A stretch of 64,000 bases of DNA from Gillisella vitis (lineage in GTDB: Bacteria > Pseudomonadota > Alphaproteobacteria > Rhizobiales > Rhizobiaceae): assembly GCA_009744235.1 (NCBI GenBank), contig WPHV01000005.1, positions 393,036-457,035 of the forward strand. The letters are read 5' to 3'. How positions within the stretch are numbered: the first letter of the stretch is position 1; each line of letters starts with the position of its first letter. Shown here piece by piece: positions 1 to 8,275 of this stretch. The translations under genes were made by a program, and so were the position numbers. Below the pieces are notes generated by a model. The model did no database searches and was not told the DNA's origin. It was given only the letters and a program-made list of their open reading frames with translations.

Positions 1-170
1 CCTGGAGGCGGTCACCGCACCAAGGGTATCCAGATCAAACTTGGACCGAATGAAGGGAATGCGCGGGCCGCGAATGTCATCTTCGTGGGTGGAGATCCAC
101 AAGGCTGCGGTGCGAGTATGCACCGAAATAGAGCCGCAATCATTCTCTACCGAGCTTGACAAACTGCCGC
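1..170 (-). other. Left-edge open reading frame, unidentified
   Basis: A minus-strand frame stays open from the tRNA fragment to the left edge and would read off the window. Around positions 20-110 it encodes a plausible protein stretch (…HEDDIRGPRIPFIRSKFDL…), and a GTG at about 120 could be a start. Two plus-strand frames are also open here, so the coding strand is not certain. I do not recognise the product. Its position, on the element side of the tRNA-Phe scar and pointing away from it, would suit the terminal gene of an integrated element, but that is inference. Confidence 0.25.
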
Positions 171-239
171 TAACTGATTGATATTCATCAGGCGGTTTGA
201 CACATTTTTCAGAATAAGTGTCTGTAATTTCATTTACGA

Positions 240-291
240 CAGCGGCTTGAAAATCCGCGTGTCGGTGGTTCAAATCCGCCTCCGGGCACCA
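240..291 (+). pseudogene. 3' half of tRNA-Phe (attachment-site scar)
   Basis: The sequence runs from an anticodon stem and loop (GCGGC-TTGAAAA-TCCGC, anticodon GAA) through a 5-nt variable region, a full T arm (GGTGG-TTCAAAT-CCGCC), the 3' acceptor strand TCCGGGC, discriminator A and CCA. The 5' acceptor strand (expected GCCCGGA) and the D arm are absent; the DNA upstream is AT-rich and unrelated. The stem pair next to the loop is a C-T mismatch. This is what integrases leave when they recombine into the 3' half of a tRNA gene. From the orientation the integrated element would lie to the left and the old chromosome to the right. Confidence 0.75.
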
Positions 292-501
292 TTATTTCAA
301 GTGAAATTTCCTATATTGCTTGCTTCATATGCTCATGAAGTCATGGCTGCGCCAAGGCTCGCACCAGTTTGTCATTTTAAAACAGCATCGAAAGCTGCGG
401 ACACCTCTCCTATTTTGTGCGTTTGATAACAGAATGGCACGGAATTGTTGTTGATCCTTTGCATCCGTAGAAACGGAGTGGATGGCGCAGCAAGGTCTTT
501 T
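292..501. other. Gene-free stretch after tRNA scar
   Basis: No convincing gene is seen between the tRNA-Phe remnant and the RIME-like repeat at 502. The first 150 bases are AT-rich compared with the rest of the window. The short frame spanning 178-426 runs through the tRNA remnant and is not coding. Confidence 0.5.
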
Positions 502-604
502 GGAGCTTGTCAGGGAAAAGTGAAATCCGGCTTTCTCGAAAAGACAAACGAAAACAACAAGAGTGAGAGAATGGCAGGTTCAATCTGAACCTCACAGACT
601 CTAG
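502..604. repeat. RIME-like double-palindrome repeat, copy 1
   Basis: This copy has the same architecture as those at 9361-9465 and 63631-63735. A first hairpin pairs a GAGYTTGTC arm with GACAAAC, with the conserved inner block AGGGAAAAGTG…GAAAAGACAAAC. A second hairpin is built on GGTTCAATCTGAACC and ends in CAGACTCTAG. It is the most diverged of the three full-length copies. It lies directly upstream of the glycosyltransferase at 613, so that gene's promoter must be inside or just before it. Rhizobium-specific intergenic mosaic elements (RIME) are described as roughly 108-bp elements with two large palindromes, which fits. Confidence 0.75.
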
Positions 605-612
605 ATCGTGAG

Positions 613-1746
613 ATGCCGATGCCGAAGCTTTCTGTCTGTATTCCGATAGAACCGGGCCATATCCTGCCAGTCAATCTGGTCCAGGAACTCCTGAAGAATG
701 CGACCGCTGATCTGGAAATCATTCTCTCCGGCTTTGGCGACACCGTGCATCGCCATGGACCATTTGCGGATATAGCGGCACGCGATAGTCGTTTGCGCCT
801 TCTGCCACCTGCACCGGAAACCCTTTCGGCAGCTCAGCTCTGGATCGGCACCGTGGCTGCGGCTGAGGGCGATTGGGTGTCGCTTGTCTATCCCGAAGAC
901 ATGATCGAACCCGATCTTCCCGAGCTGCTCTCCTCTCTGGAAAATAAACATCCCCATGTGGATGCGTTGGGATGGAGCGCATTTCAAATCTCGGCGGATG
1001 CACCGCGCCATATCAAGACCAATGTGGCGATCCCGGTGCTGCATAATATTACCGAATTTGAGAAGGCTCCGATGCTCGAGGCTTTCTTTCACTGGAAAGA
1101 CGCACGGCAAGTGCCACGCATGCCCTTCGGTCTCTATCATGGGGCCATCAAGCGAAGCCTGATCGACAGTGTCCTTTCGGCTTGCGGCGCACTGAGTTGG
1201 CTAACCCTGGTGCCACACTATGAGTGGGCGGCCCGCGTGCTGCTGTTTGCCAATGCACTGGCCTTTTGCAATCGCCCCCTGTCCGCCGTGCATGCACAAC
1301 CGTTCCAGCCTCGTCCCGTGCCATCCGCCCTCAAGGATTTTCCGCTGCACGCCGGAATAGGCCTGACGGCTGCCATTGCCGAGGTCCAGGCGCGGGTGCT
1401 GACGGAGCTTGGCAGCGAATGGGCAGGCTTTGGAGAGGATTTCGTCCGCGCCTGCATGTATGATTGCGCTTCCGAACATTCCACTGGCCCGTTTCGGACA
1501 AAATACGAAGCCTATTCCCGCGCCTTCCTGTCCATGCCGGGCGGTCAGGCATGGGTCCGGGCCTTCACACCGCCCTTTTCCGCCACACCCCATGAAGACA
1601 GACAGCAGGGCCTGTATGGCAAGGTTCTGTTGGTAGACCGCTTCATTGGCAATGCCGTCAACGCCCAGCAGTTCTACGCCGTGGCGCGCAGCATGATGAC
1701 GCCAATCAGGGTCATCGCGGAGCCAAACGCCCGCGCGAGTGCCTGA
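613..1746 (+). CDS. GT2-like glycosyltransferase, degenerate active site
   Basis: The protein has 377 residues. It starts with a GT-A type beta strand (LSVCIPIEPG, 6-15) and has a second block, YPEDMIEPD (93-101), where a GT2 enzyme would carry its DXD metal and nucleotide-sugar site. The overall layout resembles the GT2 protein at 3939-5279, which has a normal DDD. Here the acidic cluster is reduced to Glu-Asp, so it may be a weak, altered or inactive transferase. There is no signal peptide or membrane segment, so it is probably cytoplasmic and acts on a lipid-linked glycan. The first of two in-frame ATGs (613, 619) is used; the ribosome site is poor. It converges on the SDR gene at 1807. 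Confidence 0.7.
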   Translation: MPMPKLSVCIPIEPGHILPVNLVQELLKNATADLEIILSGFGDTVHRHGPFADIAARDSRLRLLPPAPETLSAAQLWIGTVAAAEGDWVSLVYPEDMIEPDLPELLSSLENKHPHVDALGWSAFQISADAPRHIKTNVAIPVLHNITEFEKAPMLEAFFHWKDARQVPRMPFGLYHGAIKRSLIDSVLSACGALSWLTLVPHYEWAARVLLFANALAFCNRPLSAVHAQPFQPRPVPSALKDFPLHAGIGLTAAIAEVQARVLTELGSEWAGFGEDFVRACMYDCASEHSTGPFRTKYEAYSRAFLSMPGGQAWVRAFTPPFSATPHEDRQQGLYGKVLLVDRFIGNAVNAQQFYAVARSMMTPIRVIAEPNARASA

Positions 1747-1806
1747 CGCCAAGGTCAGGATGCATTGGTCTCTTCGATGCGTTGCGATAAACTTTGGCTA
1801 AAAGCA

Positions 1807-2679
1807 TCAACCTGCAGCCGTTCCTTCTGAGACGGGCTTGACCGTCTCAACATTGCACACGCCGACCACCGCCAGGGGATCGGCAGGATGTATCTCTGCC
1901 GTGCCGAATTCCAGCAGGTCGTGGCGGCCATAGTCATCGGCGATGCGTTCCGCAAGCGCCCGAATAGTGATCGCCTTGCCGGAGCAGATATTGATCGCGC
2001 CTGTTTGTCCGGTATCGACCACGCCGGCAATCATCTTTCCTGCCTCTTTCACATCCAGAAAATCGCGCCATTGCGTGCCTTTGGAAAGCTTGGCAACCGT
2101 ACCTTGTTCGAGGCACCGCCTCACGTAAGGCACTAGACGGGCCGGATGCTCGCCTTCCCCATAGAGATAAAAGATCCGGCACCAGGAAAACCCCAGGCCA
2201 GGGCCTGCGAAATACCGGTCCAACATCTGGTAGGTGGAAAGCTTGGCGGCGGCATAAAGCGTCTTCGGCTCAAGAGGCGAATCTACTGTCAAATGTTCCG
2301 ACGGCAGCCGGTATTCGACACAGGTGCCAAGGCCGATGAAATGGGCAATCCCAGCACGGGCCGCCCCTTGCGCCAAGGCCAAACTACCAGTGACGCAGTG
2401 AAAATTCAGCGGCGAATCCAGATATTTCCCCGCCTCCACATACCAGGCAGCGTGGATGACCGCGTCGCAGCCCTGGCACTGGGCCGCCCACCAATCGACT
2501 GATTGCGCGAACACATCCTCAGTCTCGATCACTCTCGCGGCACGGCCTTCTACCGCAAGAACACTGGCGGAGTGCGGCCGCACGACAGCCACCACGCTAT
2601 GCCTGGCCTCCAGCAGAGCACGGTGGATCTGCCTCCCAACAAAGCCGGTCGCTCCCGTCAACAGAATAGTCTTGCCCAT
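1807..2679 (-). CDS. NAD-dependent epimerase/dehydratase (SDR), likely ketoreductase
   Basis: This is a 290-residue extended short-chain dehydrogenase/reductase. The cofactor motif GATGFVG is at 9-15 and the catalytic Tyr/Lys pair is Y142-AAA-K146. The start at 2679 is preferred over an upstream ATG at 2721 because GGAG lies about ten bases ahead of it. Enzymes of this family epimerise, dehydrate or reduce nucleotide sugars. The neighbouring operon makes a CDP-4-keto-6-deoxy sugar but contains no reductase, so this gene is the obvious candidate for the final 4-keto reduction. That assignment is inference. It is divergent from the CmcI-like gene at 2903. Confidence 0.8.
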   Translation of the reverse strand: MGKTILLTGATGFVGRQIHRALLEARHSVVAVVRPHSASVLAVEGRAARVIETEDVFAQSVDWWAAQCQGCDAVIHAAWYVEAGKYLDSPLNFHCVTGSLALAQGAARAGIAHFIGLGTCVEYRLPSEHLTVDSPLEPKTLYAAAKLSTYQMLDRYFAGPGLGFSWCRIFYLYGEGEHPARLVPYVRRCLEQGTVAKLSKGTQWRDFLDVKEAGKMIAGVVDTGQTGAINICSGKAITIRALAERIADDYGRHDLLEFGTAEIHPADPLAVVGVCNVETVKPVSEGTAAG

Positions 2680-2902
2680 GCCTTGCCACTCCAATTTTCT
2701 ATCTGCGACAACCCGCGGCACAGCGAGATTTCAGGACGATGCCGCCGATAGGACGCATTGCGCGCCATATGACGCCAACCGATTTCGGTGTTCAAGAGAC
2801 ACTCTGGCTTATTCAACCACGATTACCCACAGACACGTCAGGCTCACGCAGGTAAGGCAGCCTAGCGTCTGCGCAGGCAGGCAATAACTGAACGGACCCG
2901 CA

Positions 2903-3715
2903 ATGAATACTGTCGAAGATTTCAAGGCTTTGGTAAGCCGTAACATCCAGTCGATCGGCGAGAGCAAGGAATTCCTCGATTTGTCCAATCGCTGGATCGA
3001 GACATGCATACCGCTGGGCTATATGTATAATTTCAGCTGGCTGGGCCGGCCCATCATCCAGATCCCGCAGGACAGCTATGCTATCCAGGAGATGATCTGG
3101 TCGGTCAAACCGGATTTGGTGATCGAAACCGGCATAGCCCATGGCGGCTCGCTGGTGATGAGCGCCTCCATGCTGGCAATGATCGATTATTGCGAGGCTG
3201 TCGAAAAAGGCGAAACGCTGGACCCCAAGTCTAGCCGCCGCAAGGTGCTCGGCATCGATATCGACATCCGCGCCCATAACCGTGCCGCCATCGAGGCCCA
3301 CCCCATGAGCCACAAGATCAGCATGATCCAGGGCTCCTCCGTCGACCCGGACATCATTGCCAAGGTCAAGGATATCGCCAAGGGCTATGAAACCGTCATG
3401 GTTTTCCTCGATTCCAACCATACCCATGCGCATGTCTTGCAGGAACTGGAGCTTTATGCCCCGCTTGTCTCCAAGGGCTCCTATTGCGCGGTCTGGGATA
3501 CGCTGGTGGAGGACATGCCGGAAAGCATGTATCCCGAACGGCCCTGGGGTCCAGGCGACAACCCCAGAACGGCGGTCTGGGAATATATGCGAGGCCTGGA
3601 GCAGGAAGGCCGTACGGCTGCCGATGGCGCGCCGCTGCACCTTGAATACGACCACGCGCTGGAGCACAAAATCGCCATCACCGTTTCACGCGATGGATTT
3701 CTGCGGCGGGTGTGA
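2903..3715 (+). CDS. CmcI-like (cephalosporin hydroxylase family) methyltransferase-fold protein
   Basis: This is a 270-residue protein of the CmcI/rhamnosyl O-methyltransferase family. The SAM-type loop is at 74-82 (IETGIAHGG), a second strand ends in GIDIDIR (117-123), and the conserved metal-site block LDSNHTHAHV is at 169-178. The family was named for cephalosporin hydroxylase, but bacterial members in glycan loci are generally thought to O-methylate sugars. A plausible role is to methylate a residue of the surface glycan made by the surrounding genes. It is transcribed alone and ends 22 bases before a 42-nt palindrome. Confidence 0.8.
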   Translation: MNTVEDFKALVSRNIQSIGESKEFLDLSNRWIETCIPLGYMYNFSWLGRPIIQIPQDSYAIQEMIWSVKPDLVIETGIAHGGSLVMSASMLAMIDYCEAVEKGETLDPKSSRRKVLGIDIDIRAHNRAAIEAHPMSHKISMIQGSSVDPDIIAKVKDIAKGYETVMVFLDSNHTHAHVLQELELYAPLVSKGSYCAVWDTLVEDMPESMYPERPWGPGDNPRTAVWEYMRGLEQEGRTAADGAPLHLEYDHALEHKIAITVSRDGFLRRV

Positions 3716-3736
3716 CGGCTGGAAGATTTTTGATAA

Positions 3737-3778
3737 GCGACAACGCCATGCGTTTTATAAAACGCATGGCGTTGTCGC
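3737..3778. terminator. 42-nt perfect palindrome between convergent genes
   Basis: Bases 3737-3778 form a perfect self-complementary sequence whose arms begin GCGACAACGCCATGCG and meet at TTTTATAAAA. It lies between the convergent CmcI-like gene (ends 3715) and the glycosyltransferase (ends 3939), so it can act as a terminator in both directions. No strong T tract follows on either strand. Confidence 0.7.
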
Positions 3779-3938
3779 CTTCTATATTTGCTGCATAAAT
3801 TTCTCCTCAAATCGATCCCGATTTAAGGAAACGAGCAATAAATTGCCTCACCGTCAGGATGGCTGAAAAGTCACCGCGACTGTGAGGTAGCACGGTAGAT
3901 AACTTGGTCGATCTCTGAAGACAGGAAGGCGATTAAGT

Positions 3939-5279
3939 TCAGCGCCGCCGACCTCTGGTGTGTCGGTCATTGCGCATGGCGACCGGCTTGCCGGGAGCTG
4001 CTTTTTCAGAACTGGCAACACGCATATTTCCTTCGAGCCGCATAAGTTCGTTGGTGGCAAACTCCTCTTCGTTCTGCAGACGCAAGCCTGTCGGACGGAC
4101 GAGAATATCGTCGGGAGCCACAATCATCGCCGAGACGACATCCCAAAGCTCGGCGGGGGACGTTGCCCCAGCGATGTCGGCAAGCACCATCACCCCGGCA
4201 GAGGTCGCACCGCTCATGGGCGTCTCGGGTATGTCGCCACGCCAGACCGGTTGGTAATGTGAAAGAAACCGACCACCCTGCCAATTGCGGAAGGCCGTCT
4301 CGTAACCTGCGCGAATGATGTCAAAGGCCTCCCTGTCTCGATAGGCTTCGGTATTGAGTGCGCAGGCGCTTGCATAGCCCTTTTCCCACCCCGTATAGTT
4401 GACATTATATGTCTTCCGGAACCATTGTTGGGTGACGCCAATGGTCGCCGTACAGCCCAGAAAAGAGCTGAATGGGAAATCCCTCAGCGTCGGATCTTCT
4501 TCAAAATTCTTGCCGAATTCGTCCATGAAAATTTTGGCCCGCATCTTGGTGTCTTCCAAGCGACCGATGGAAAAAGAATTGCTCTGGGGGCAGGCTCCAA
4601 GCACTGAAAATGGCCGTTGGCACACGACGAAGTCCTGCGCTTCGCAGATCACTTTCATCGCCATATCGTAATCAACAACCGGATGCTCAAAGTAACGGTG
4701 ATGATATTTGGCATAGATCCGATCCAGCAGCCTTCGCCTGATAGCAGCATGGTAAATGGAAAAGCCAGAGGTTGGAACGGATGTCGGCTGGTGCCAGCCA
4801 AACATCCGACGCATCGGCTCTGCCCTGGGTAAACGCATGACGGTTCTGTCAAACGGCACAACCACGGTACAGACCGCTTCTCCTTCAACCGGCCAGGAAT
4901 AATTCAAAATCCCCCAGGATAATGCCTCCATATCCGGATTGATCTCGTCGATCCGCAGGATCAGTCCGGCCACATCAGGATCGATGAAATCGTCGTCGCC
5001 GATGAACACCACCCACTCGCCTCGGCTGGCATGAATCGTCCGCTCCCAATTGTCCATCATCGACAGGACACGATCGGTTGTAGGAAGATAGACAATACGC
5101 GTATCCTTGACGATATCAGCCATGAAATCGTTCATGATGGCCGGATCGTCGGAATTGTCGGTAAAAATGAACTCGACATCGGTACGCGTGTTGCGCAACA
5201 GTCCCGCAATGGTCTTTTGAAAATAGATTTGCCGGTTGCGCGAAGGCACGCAAATCGAAAGGGTTGGCTTATTCGTCAT
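3939..5279 (-). CDS. Glycosyltransferase family 2
   Basis: The protein has 446 residues. It has a canonical GT-A start (LSICVPSRNR, 7-16), a DNSDD loop (41-45) and the metal-binding DDD at 95-97 in FIGDDDFIDPD. The first 300 residues follow the same plan as the protein at 613-1746. The start at 5279 is chosen because AGGAGA lies nine bases upstream; the longer frame to 5315 lacks a site. It is the last gene of the minus-strand operon that begins with rfbF, separated from the C-methyltransferase by 124 bp. It is the likely transferase for the branched deoxysugar the operon makes. Confidence 0.85.
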   Translation of the reverse strand: MTNKPTLSICVPSRNRQIYFQKTIAGLLRNTRTDVEFIFTDNSDDPAIMNDFMADIVKDTRIVYLPTTDRVLSMMDNWERTIHASRGEWVVFIGDDDFIDPDVAGLILRIDEINPDMEALSWGILNYSWPVEGEAVCTVVVPFDRTVMRLPRAEPMRRMFGWHQPTSVPTSGFSIYHAAIRRRLLDRIYAKYHHRYFEHPVVDYDMAMKVICEAQDFVVCQRPFSVLGACPQSNSFSIGRLEDTKMRAKIFMDEFGKNFEEDPTLRDFPFSSFLGCTATIGVTQQWFRKTYNVNYTGWEKGYASACALNTEAYRDREAFDIIRAGYETAFRNWQGGRFLSHYQPVWRGDIPETPMSGATSAGVMVLADIAGATSPAELWDVVSAMIVAPDDILVRPTGLRLQNEEEFATNELMRLEGNMRVASSEKAAPGKPVAMRNDRHTRGRRR

Positions 5280-5403
5280 CGAGGGTCTCCTGGATCTACG
5301 CTCTGTGCCAGCCACTATTTGGCGCTGATTGTATCGCCGGGACGTGGCAGCGTGTCTCTCGGCAGGAGCGGCTGGCTCTCCTGCGTTATGGTGGCGTCCG
5401 CCG

Positions 5404-6633
5404 TTATGGATGGACTGTCAGGTTCGGCACCGCGGTTACGAATTTCCCACCCCAATCGGCGATATAGGAAAGCTGTTGTTTGATTTCTGCCGTCAGATTC
5501 CATGGGAGGATCACCAGTCTGTCAGGTTTACGGGTTTTCAGGATCTCTTCCGAAACAATCGGCACGCGGCTTCCGGGCAGGAACAGGTCTTGCTTGGCCG
5601 GATTTTTGTCCACAACGAAACCGATCTGACCAGCCTTGATGCCGGCGAAGTTCAACAGCGTATTGCCCTTGGCCGCTGCACCATAGGCGGCAACAGACAG
5701 GCCTTTCCGGTTGCAGTCGATCAGGAAGGACAGGAAATCATCGCGCACGGCTTCCGCCTCAGTCTGAAAACCGTCATAGCCGGTCACGGCGTCAAGACCG
5801 GCCGCCCTTTCACGCGCCAGCATCGCCTCGACAGCCGGTGTGCGGACATGGGCCTTGCTGTCGGCCCGGCAGGCCAGCACCCGTAGGCTACCGCCATGCC
5901 AGGGCGTGGTTTCCACATCGAACACCGTCAGGCCATTGGCGGCAAAAATCCGGTCGACGGCCAGCAGCGACAGATAAGAATAATGCTCGTGATAGGCCGT
6001 ATCGAACTGGCGCTCGGCGATCATGTTCATCAGATGCGGAAATTCGAAGGTAGCAACGCCCGCCGGTTTCAGCAGATGGGTAAAGCCTGCGACGAAATCG
6101 TTGATGTCAGGCACATGCGCCAGCACGTTGTTGGCGGCAGTGATATCCGCGGCCCAGCCGTCGGCCACCAGCTTTTTCGCCAGTTCTACGCCAAAAAACT
6201 CTTCGATGATGTCAATGCCCTTGTCACGTGCGGCCCGGGCCGTGCTGGCCGTTGGCTCCACACCCAGGCAGGCGATGCCGCGTTCACGCACATATTGCAG
6301 CAGGTAGCCGTCATTGGCAGCCACTTCCACCACTTTCGCGCCTTCGTTAAGCCCGAACCGTTTGCTCATCGCCTCGACATAGGATTTTGCATGCGCCAGC
6401 CAGGACGAGGAAAACGAGGAAAAATAGGCATAGTCGTGGGAAAAGAAGGTTTCACGGGCGGCGAAATCCTCGGTCTGCACCAAAAGGCAGTCTTCGCAGA
6501 CCCGGATGACCAGCGGATACCAAAGCTCCGGCTTTACCAGATCCTTGGCCTTCACATAGGAATTGGAGGGCGGCGCGGTGCCAAGGTCGAGAAAGGGTCG
6601 CATCCGAAGCGATCCACAATGGCGGCAATTCAT
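5404..6633 (-). CDS. Sugar C-methyltransferase (TylCIII/NovU type)
   Basis: This 409-residue protein has the three-part architecture of NDP-4-keto-deoxysugar 3-C-methyltransferases. An N-terminal zinc domain carries paired cysteines C3/C6 and C46/C49, followed by a SAM-binding core (VVEVAANDGYLL, 101-112) and the family signature YHEHYSY (214-220). The C-terminal domain contains YGAAAKGNTLLN. Such enzymes add a methyl group to C-3 of a 4-keto-6-deoxyhexose. Its ATG overlaps the stop of the upstream epimerase by 4 bp, so translation is coupled. With rfbF and rfbG in the same operon the substrate should be CDP-linked. Confidence 0.88.
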   Translation of the reverse strand: MNCRHCGSLRMRPFLDLGTAPPSNSYVKAKDLVKPELWYPLVIRVCEDCLLVQTEDFAARETFFSHDYAYFSSFSSSWLAHAKSYVEAMSKRFGLNEGAKVVEVAANDGYLLQYVRERGIACLGVEPTASTARAARDKGIDIIEEFFGVELAKKLVADGWAADITAANNVLAHVPDINDFVAGFTHLLKPAGVATFEFPHLMNMIAERQFDTAYHEHYSYLSLLAVDRIFAANGLTVFDVETTPWHGGSLRVLACRADSKAHVRTPAVEAMLARERAAGLDAVTGYDGFQTEAEAVRDDFLSFLIDCNRKGLSVAAYGAAAKGNTLLNFAGIKAGQIGFVVDKNPAKQDLFLPGSRVPIVSEEILKTRKPDRLVILPWNLTAEIKQQLSYIADWGGKFVTAVPNLTVHP

Positions 6634-7193
6634 GCAATCAGTCCTTCAAAGTCGGCCTGGATCAGCGGATGGCTCTGGTCTCGGGCAGACAGCCGCTCAA
6701 CCGGCAAGGGCCAGGCGATGGCGAGCCGTGGGTCCTGCGGGTGAAGTCCGCCCTCGGCCTCCGCACGGTAAGGCGCGGAATGGGTATAAATCATCCGCAC
6801 CGTGTTGCTCAGTGCCTGAAAGCCATGGGCAAAGCCCGGCGGGATCAGCAGCGAGCGGCAATTGTCGCCCGACAACTCGACGCAGACATGCTGGAGAAAG
6901 CTCGGCGAGCCCTGGCGCAGATCCACGGCCACGTCGAGGATTGTGCCTTCGACGCAGGTCACCAGTTTCCACTCGGCAAAAGGTGCATGTTGAAAATGCA
7001 GGCCACGCACAGTGCCTTTTTGTGCCGTTCCGGTTTCATTGACCTGCAAGACCGGCCCCGGCCAGCCAAACGCCGCAAGTTCTTCACCGCAAAACAACCG
7101 GCTGAGAAAACCACGCTCGTCGCCAAACCGGCTGCGGGTCAGCAGCGTCAGGCCGGGGATCGCGGTGTCTTCGGGCTGGAAACGTTGGCTCAT
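6630..7193 (-). CDS. dTDP-4-dehydrorhamnose 3,5-epimerase-like (RmlC family)
   Basis: This 187-residue cupin enzyme has RmlC hallmarks: RGLHFQ with the catalytic His, EWKLV with the binding Lys, VAVDLRQGSPSF and PPGFAHGF. It should epimerise C-5 and/or C-3 of a nucleotide 4-keto-6-deoxy sugar. A longer frame reaches 7358, but the start at 7193 overlaps the rfbG stop by 4 bp and gives normal family length. No rmlA, rmlB or rmlD is present, so the substrate is more likely the CDP-sugar of this operon than dTDP-rhamnose. Confidence 0.87.
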   Translation of the reverse strand: MSQRFQPEDTAIPGLTLLTRSRFGDERGFLSRLFCGEELAAFGWPGPVLQVNETGTAQKGTVRGLHFQHAPFAEWKLVTCVEGTILDVAVDLRQGSPSFLQHVCVELSGDNCRSLLIPPGFAHGFQALSNTVRMIYTHSAPYRAEAEGGLHPQDPRLAIAWPLPVERLSARDQSHPLIQADFEGLIA

Positions 7194-8275
7194 CCCGCCT
7201 GCCTCACATCCATGCCGAGGCCATGGGCATAATCGGCAATATCGGCAAGGCACAACTCTCTGGCCGATGCGCCAGCGGCGAGCCGTCGATACCAGTTCAT
7301 GGTGCGCGCCACCGTTTCCTCCAGCGGCCAGACAGGCCTGTAGCCGAGTGTCATGCAAGCTTTGGAGCTGTCGAGCATCAGATAGCCAGCTTCATGGGGG
7401 CCATCGCTGCCATCGCCCAGCACCACCTCACCGCTGCCGAAATGCTTGATGGCCAGAGCCAGAACATCCGCAACGCAGGCAGCACCCCCATGGTCAGGAC
7501 CAAAATTCAGTGCTGTTAGCGAGGCTGGATCATGCCAAATATGGTGCGCCATGGCGATATAACCTGCCAAGGGCTCCAGAACATGCTGCCAGGGGCGGAC
7601 CGCATTCGGGCGGCGCACGTCGAGCGGCGCACCGATACTCCAGGCGCGCACCGCATCCGGGATCAACCGGTCCTCAGCCCAATCGCCACCGCCGATGACA
7701 TTGCCAGCCCGCGCCGTGGCAAGACCAACGCCGCGTGCTGCAAAAAACGACGACCGGTAGCTGGAGACCACGATCTCGGCAGCCGCCTTGCTGGCGCTAT
7801 AGGGATCGTGACCACCGAGCGGGTCGGTTTCGACAAAGGCCTTGCCGGTCTCGGCATTCTCATAGACCTTGTCGGTGGTGATAACGACGATGGACTTCAC
7901 ATCCGGGGAGATCCGAAGTGCTTCCAGCACATGCACTGTGCCTTGTACATTGGTCTCAAAGGTCGCCACGGGATCGCGGTAGCCAAGCCGCACCAGCGGC
8001 TGGGCGGCCAGATGAAAGACGATCTGCGGCTTTACCCGGGCGACGAGAGCCGCCACGGCAATACGGTCGCGTAGATCGCAAATACCGCCTCCAGCGTGAG
8101 CGTCATGACCGGTCAGCAGGCCGCACAGGTTGGGCACCGTCTGTGGCGCAAGCGCCAGACCGCTGACCTGGGCGCCCATTTGCGTTAGCCAAAGCGCCAG
8201 CCAGCTGCCCTTAAAGCCGGTATGGCCGGTCAGCAGCACCCGTTTTCCGGCCCAGAACTGTCGGTCGATCATCAT
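7190..8275 (-). CDS. rfbG: CDP-glucose 4,6-dehydratase
   Basis: This 361-residue extended SDR matches RfbG. The GHTGFKG cofactor loop is at 17-23 and the catalytic Tyr159/Lys163 in YSASK, with TTDKVYEN just before. It converts CDP-glucose to CDP-4-keto-6-deoxyglucose, the entry point to CDP-linked deoxysugars. The start at 8275 shares one base with the stop of rfbF; the next ATG codon (8272) is also possible. Genes on both sides overlap, marking a tight operon. Confidence 0.93.
   Translation of the reverse strand: MMIDRQFWAGKRVLLTGHTGFKGSWLALWLTQMGAQVSGLALAPQTVPNLCGLLTGHDAHAGGGICDLRDRIAVAALVARVKPQIVFHLAAQPLVRLGYRDPVATFETNVQGTVHVLEALRISPDVKSIVVITTDKVYENAETGKAFVETDPLGGHDPYSASKAAAEIVVSSYRSSFFAARGVGLATARAGNVIGGGDWAEDRLIPDAVRAWSIGAPLDVRRPNAVRPWQHVLEPLAGYIAMAHHIWHDPASLTALNFGPDHGGAACVADVLALAIKHFGSGEVVLGDGSDGPHEAGYLMLDSSKACMTLGYRPVWPLEETVARTMNWYRRLAAGASARELCLADIADYAHGLGMDVRQAG

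Noticed and set aside
178-426. 82-residue plus-strand frame
   Set aside because: It runs through the tRNA-Phe remnant and has no ribosome site or protein-like composition.
6630-7193. Part of a dTDP-rhamnose pathway
   Set aside because: No rmlA, rmlB or rmlD gene is present; the overlapping neighbours are CDP-glucose enzymes.
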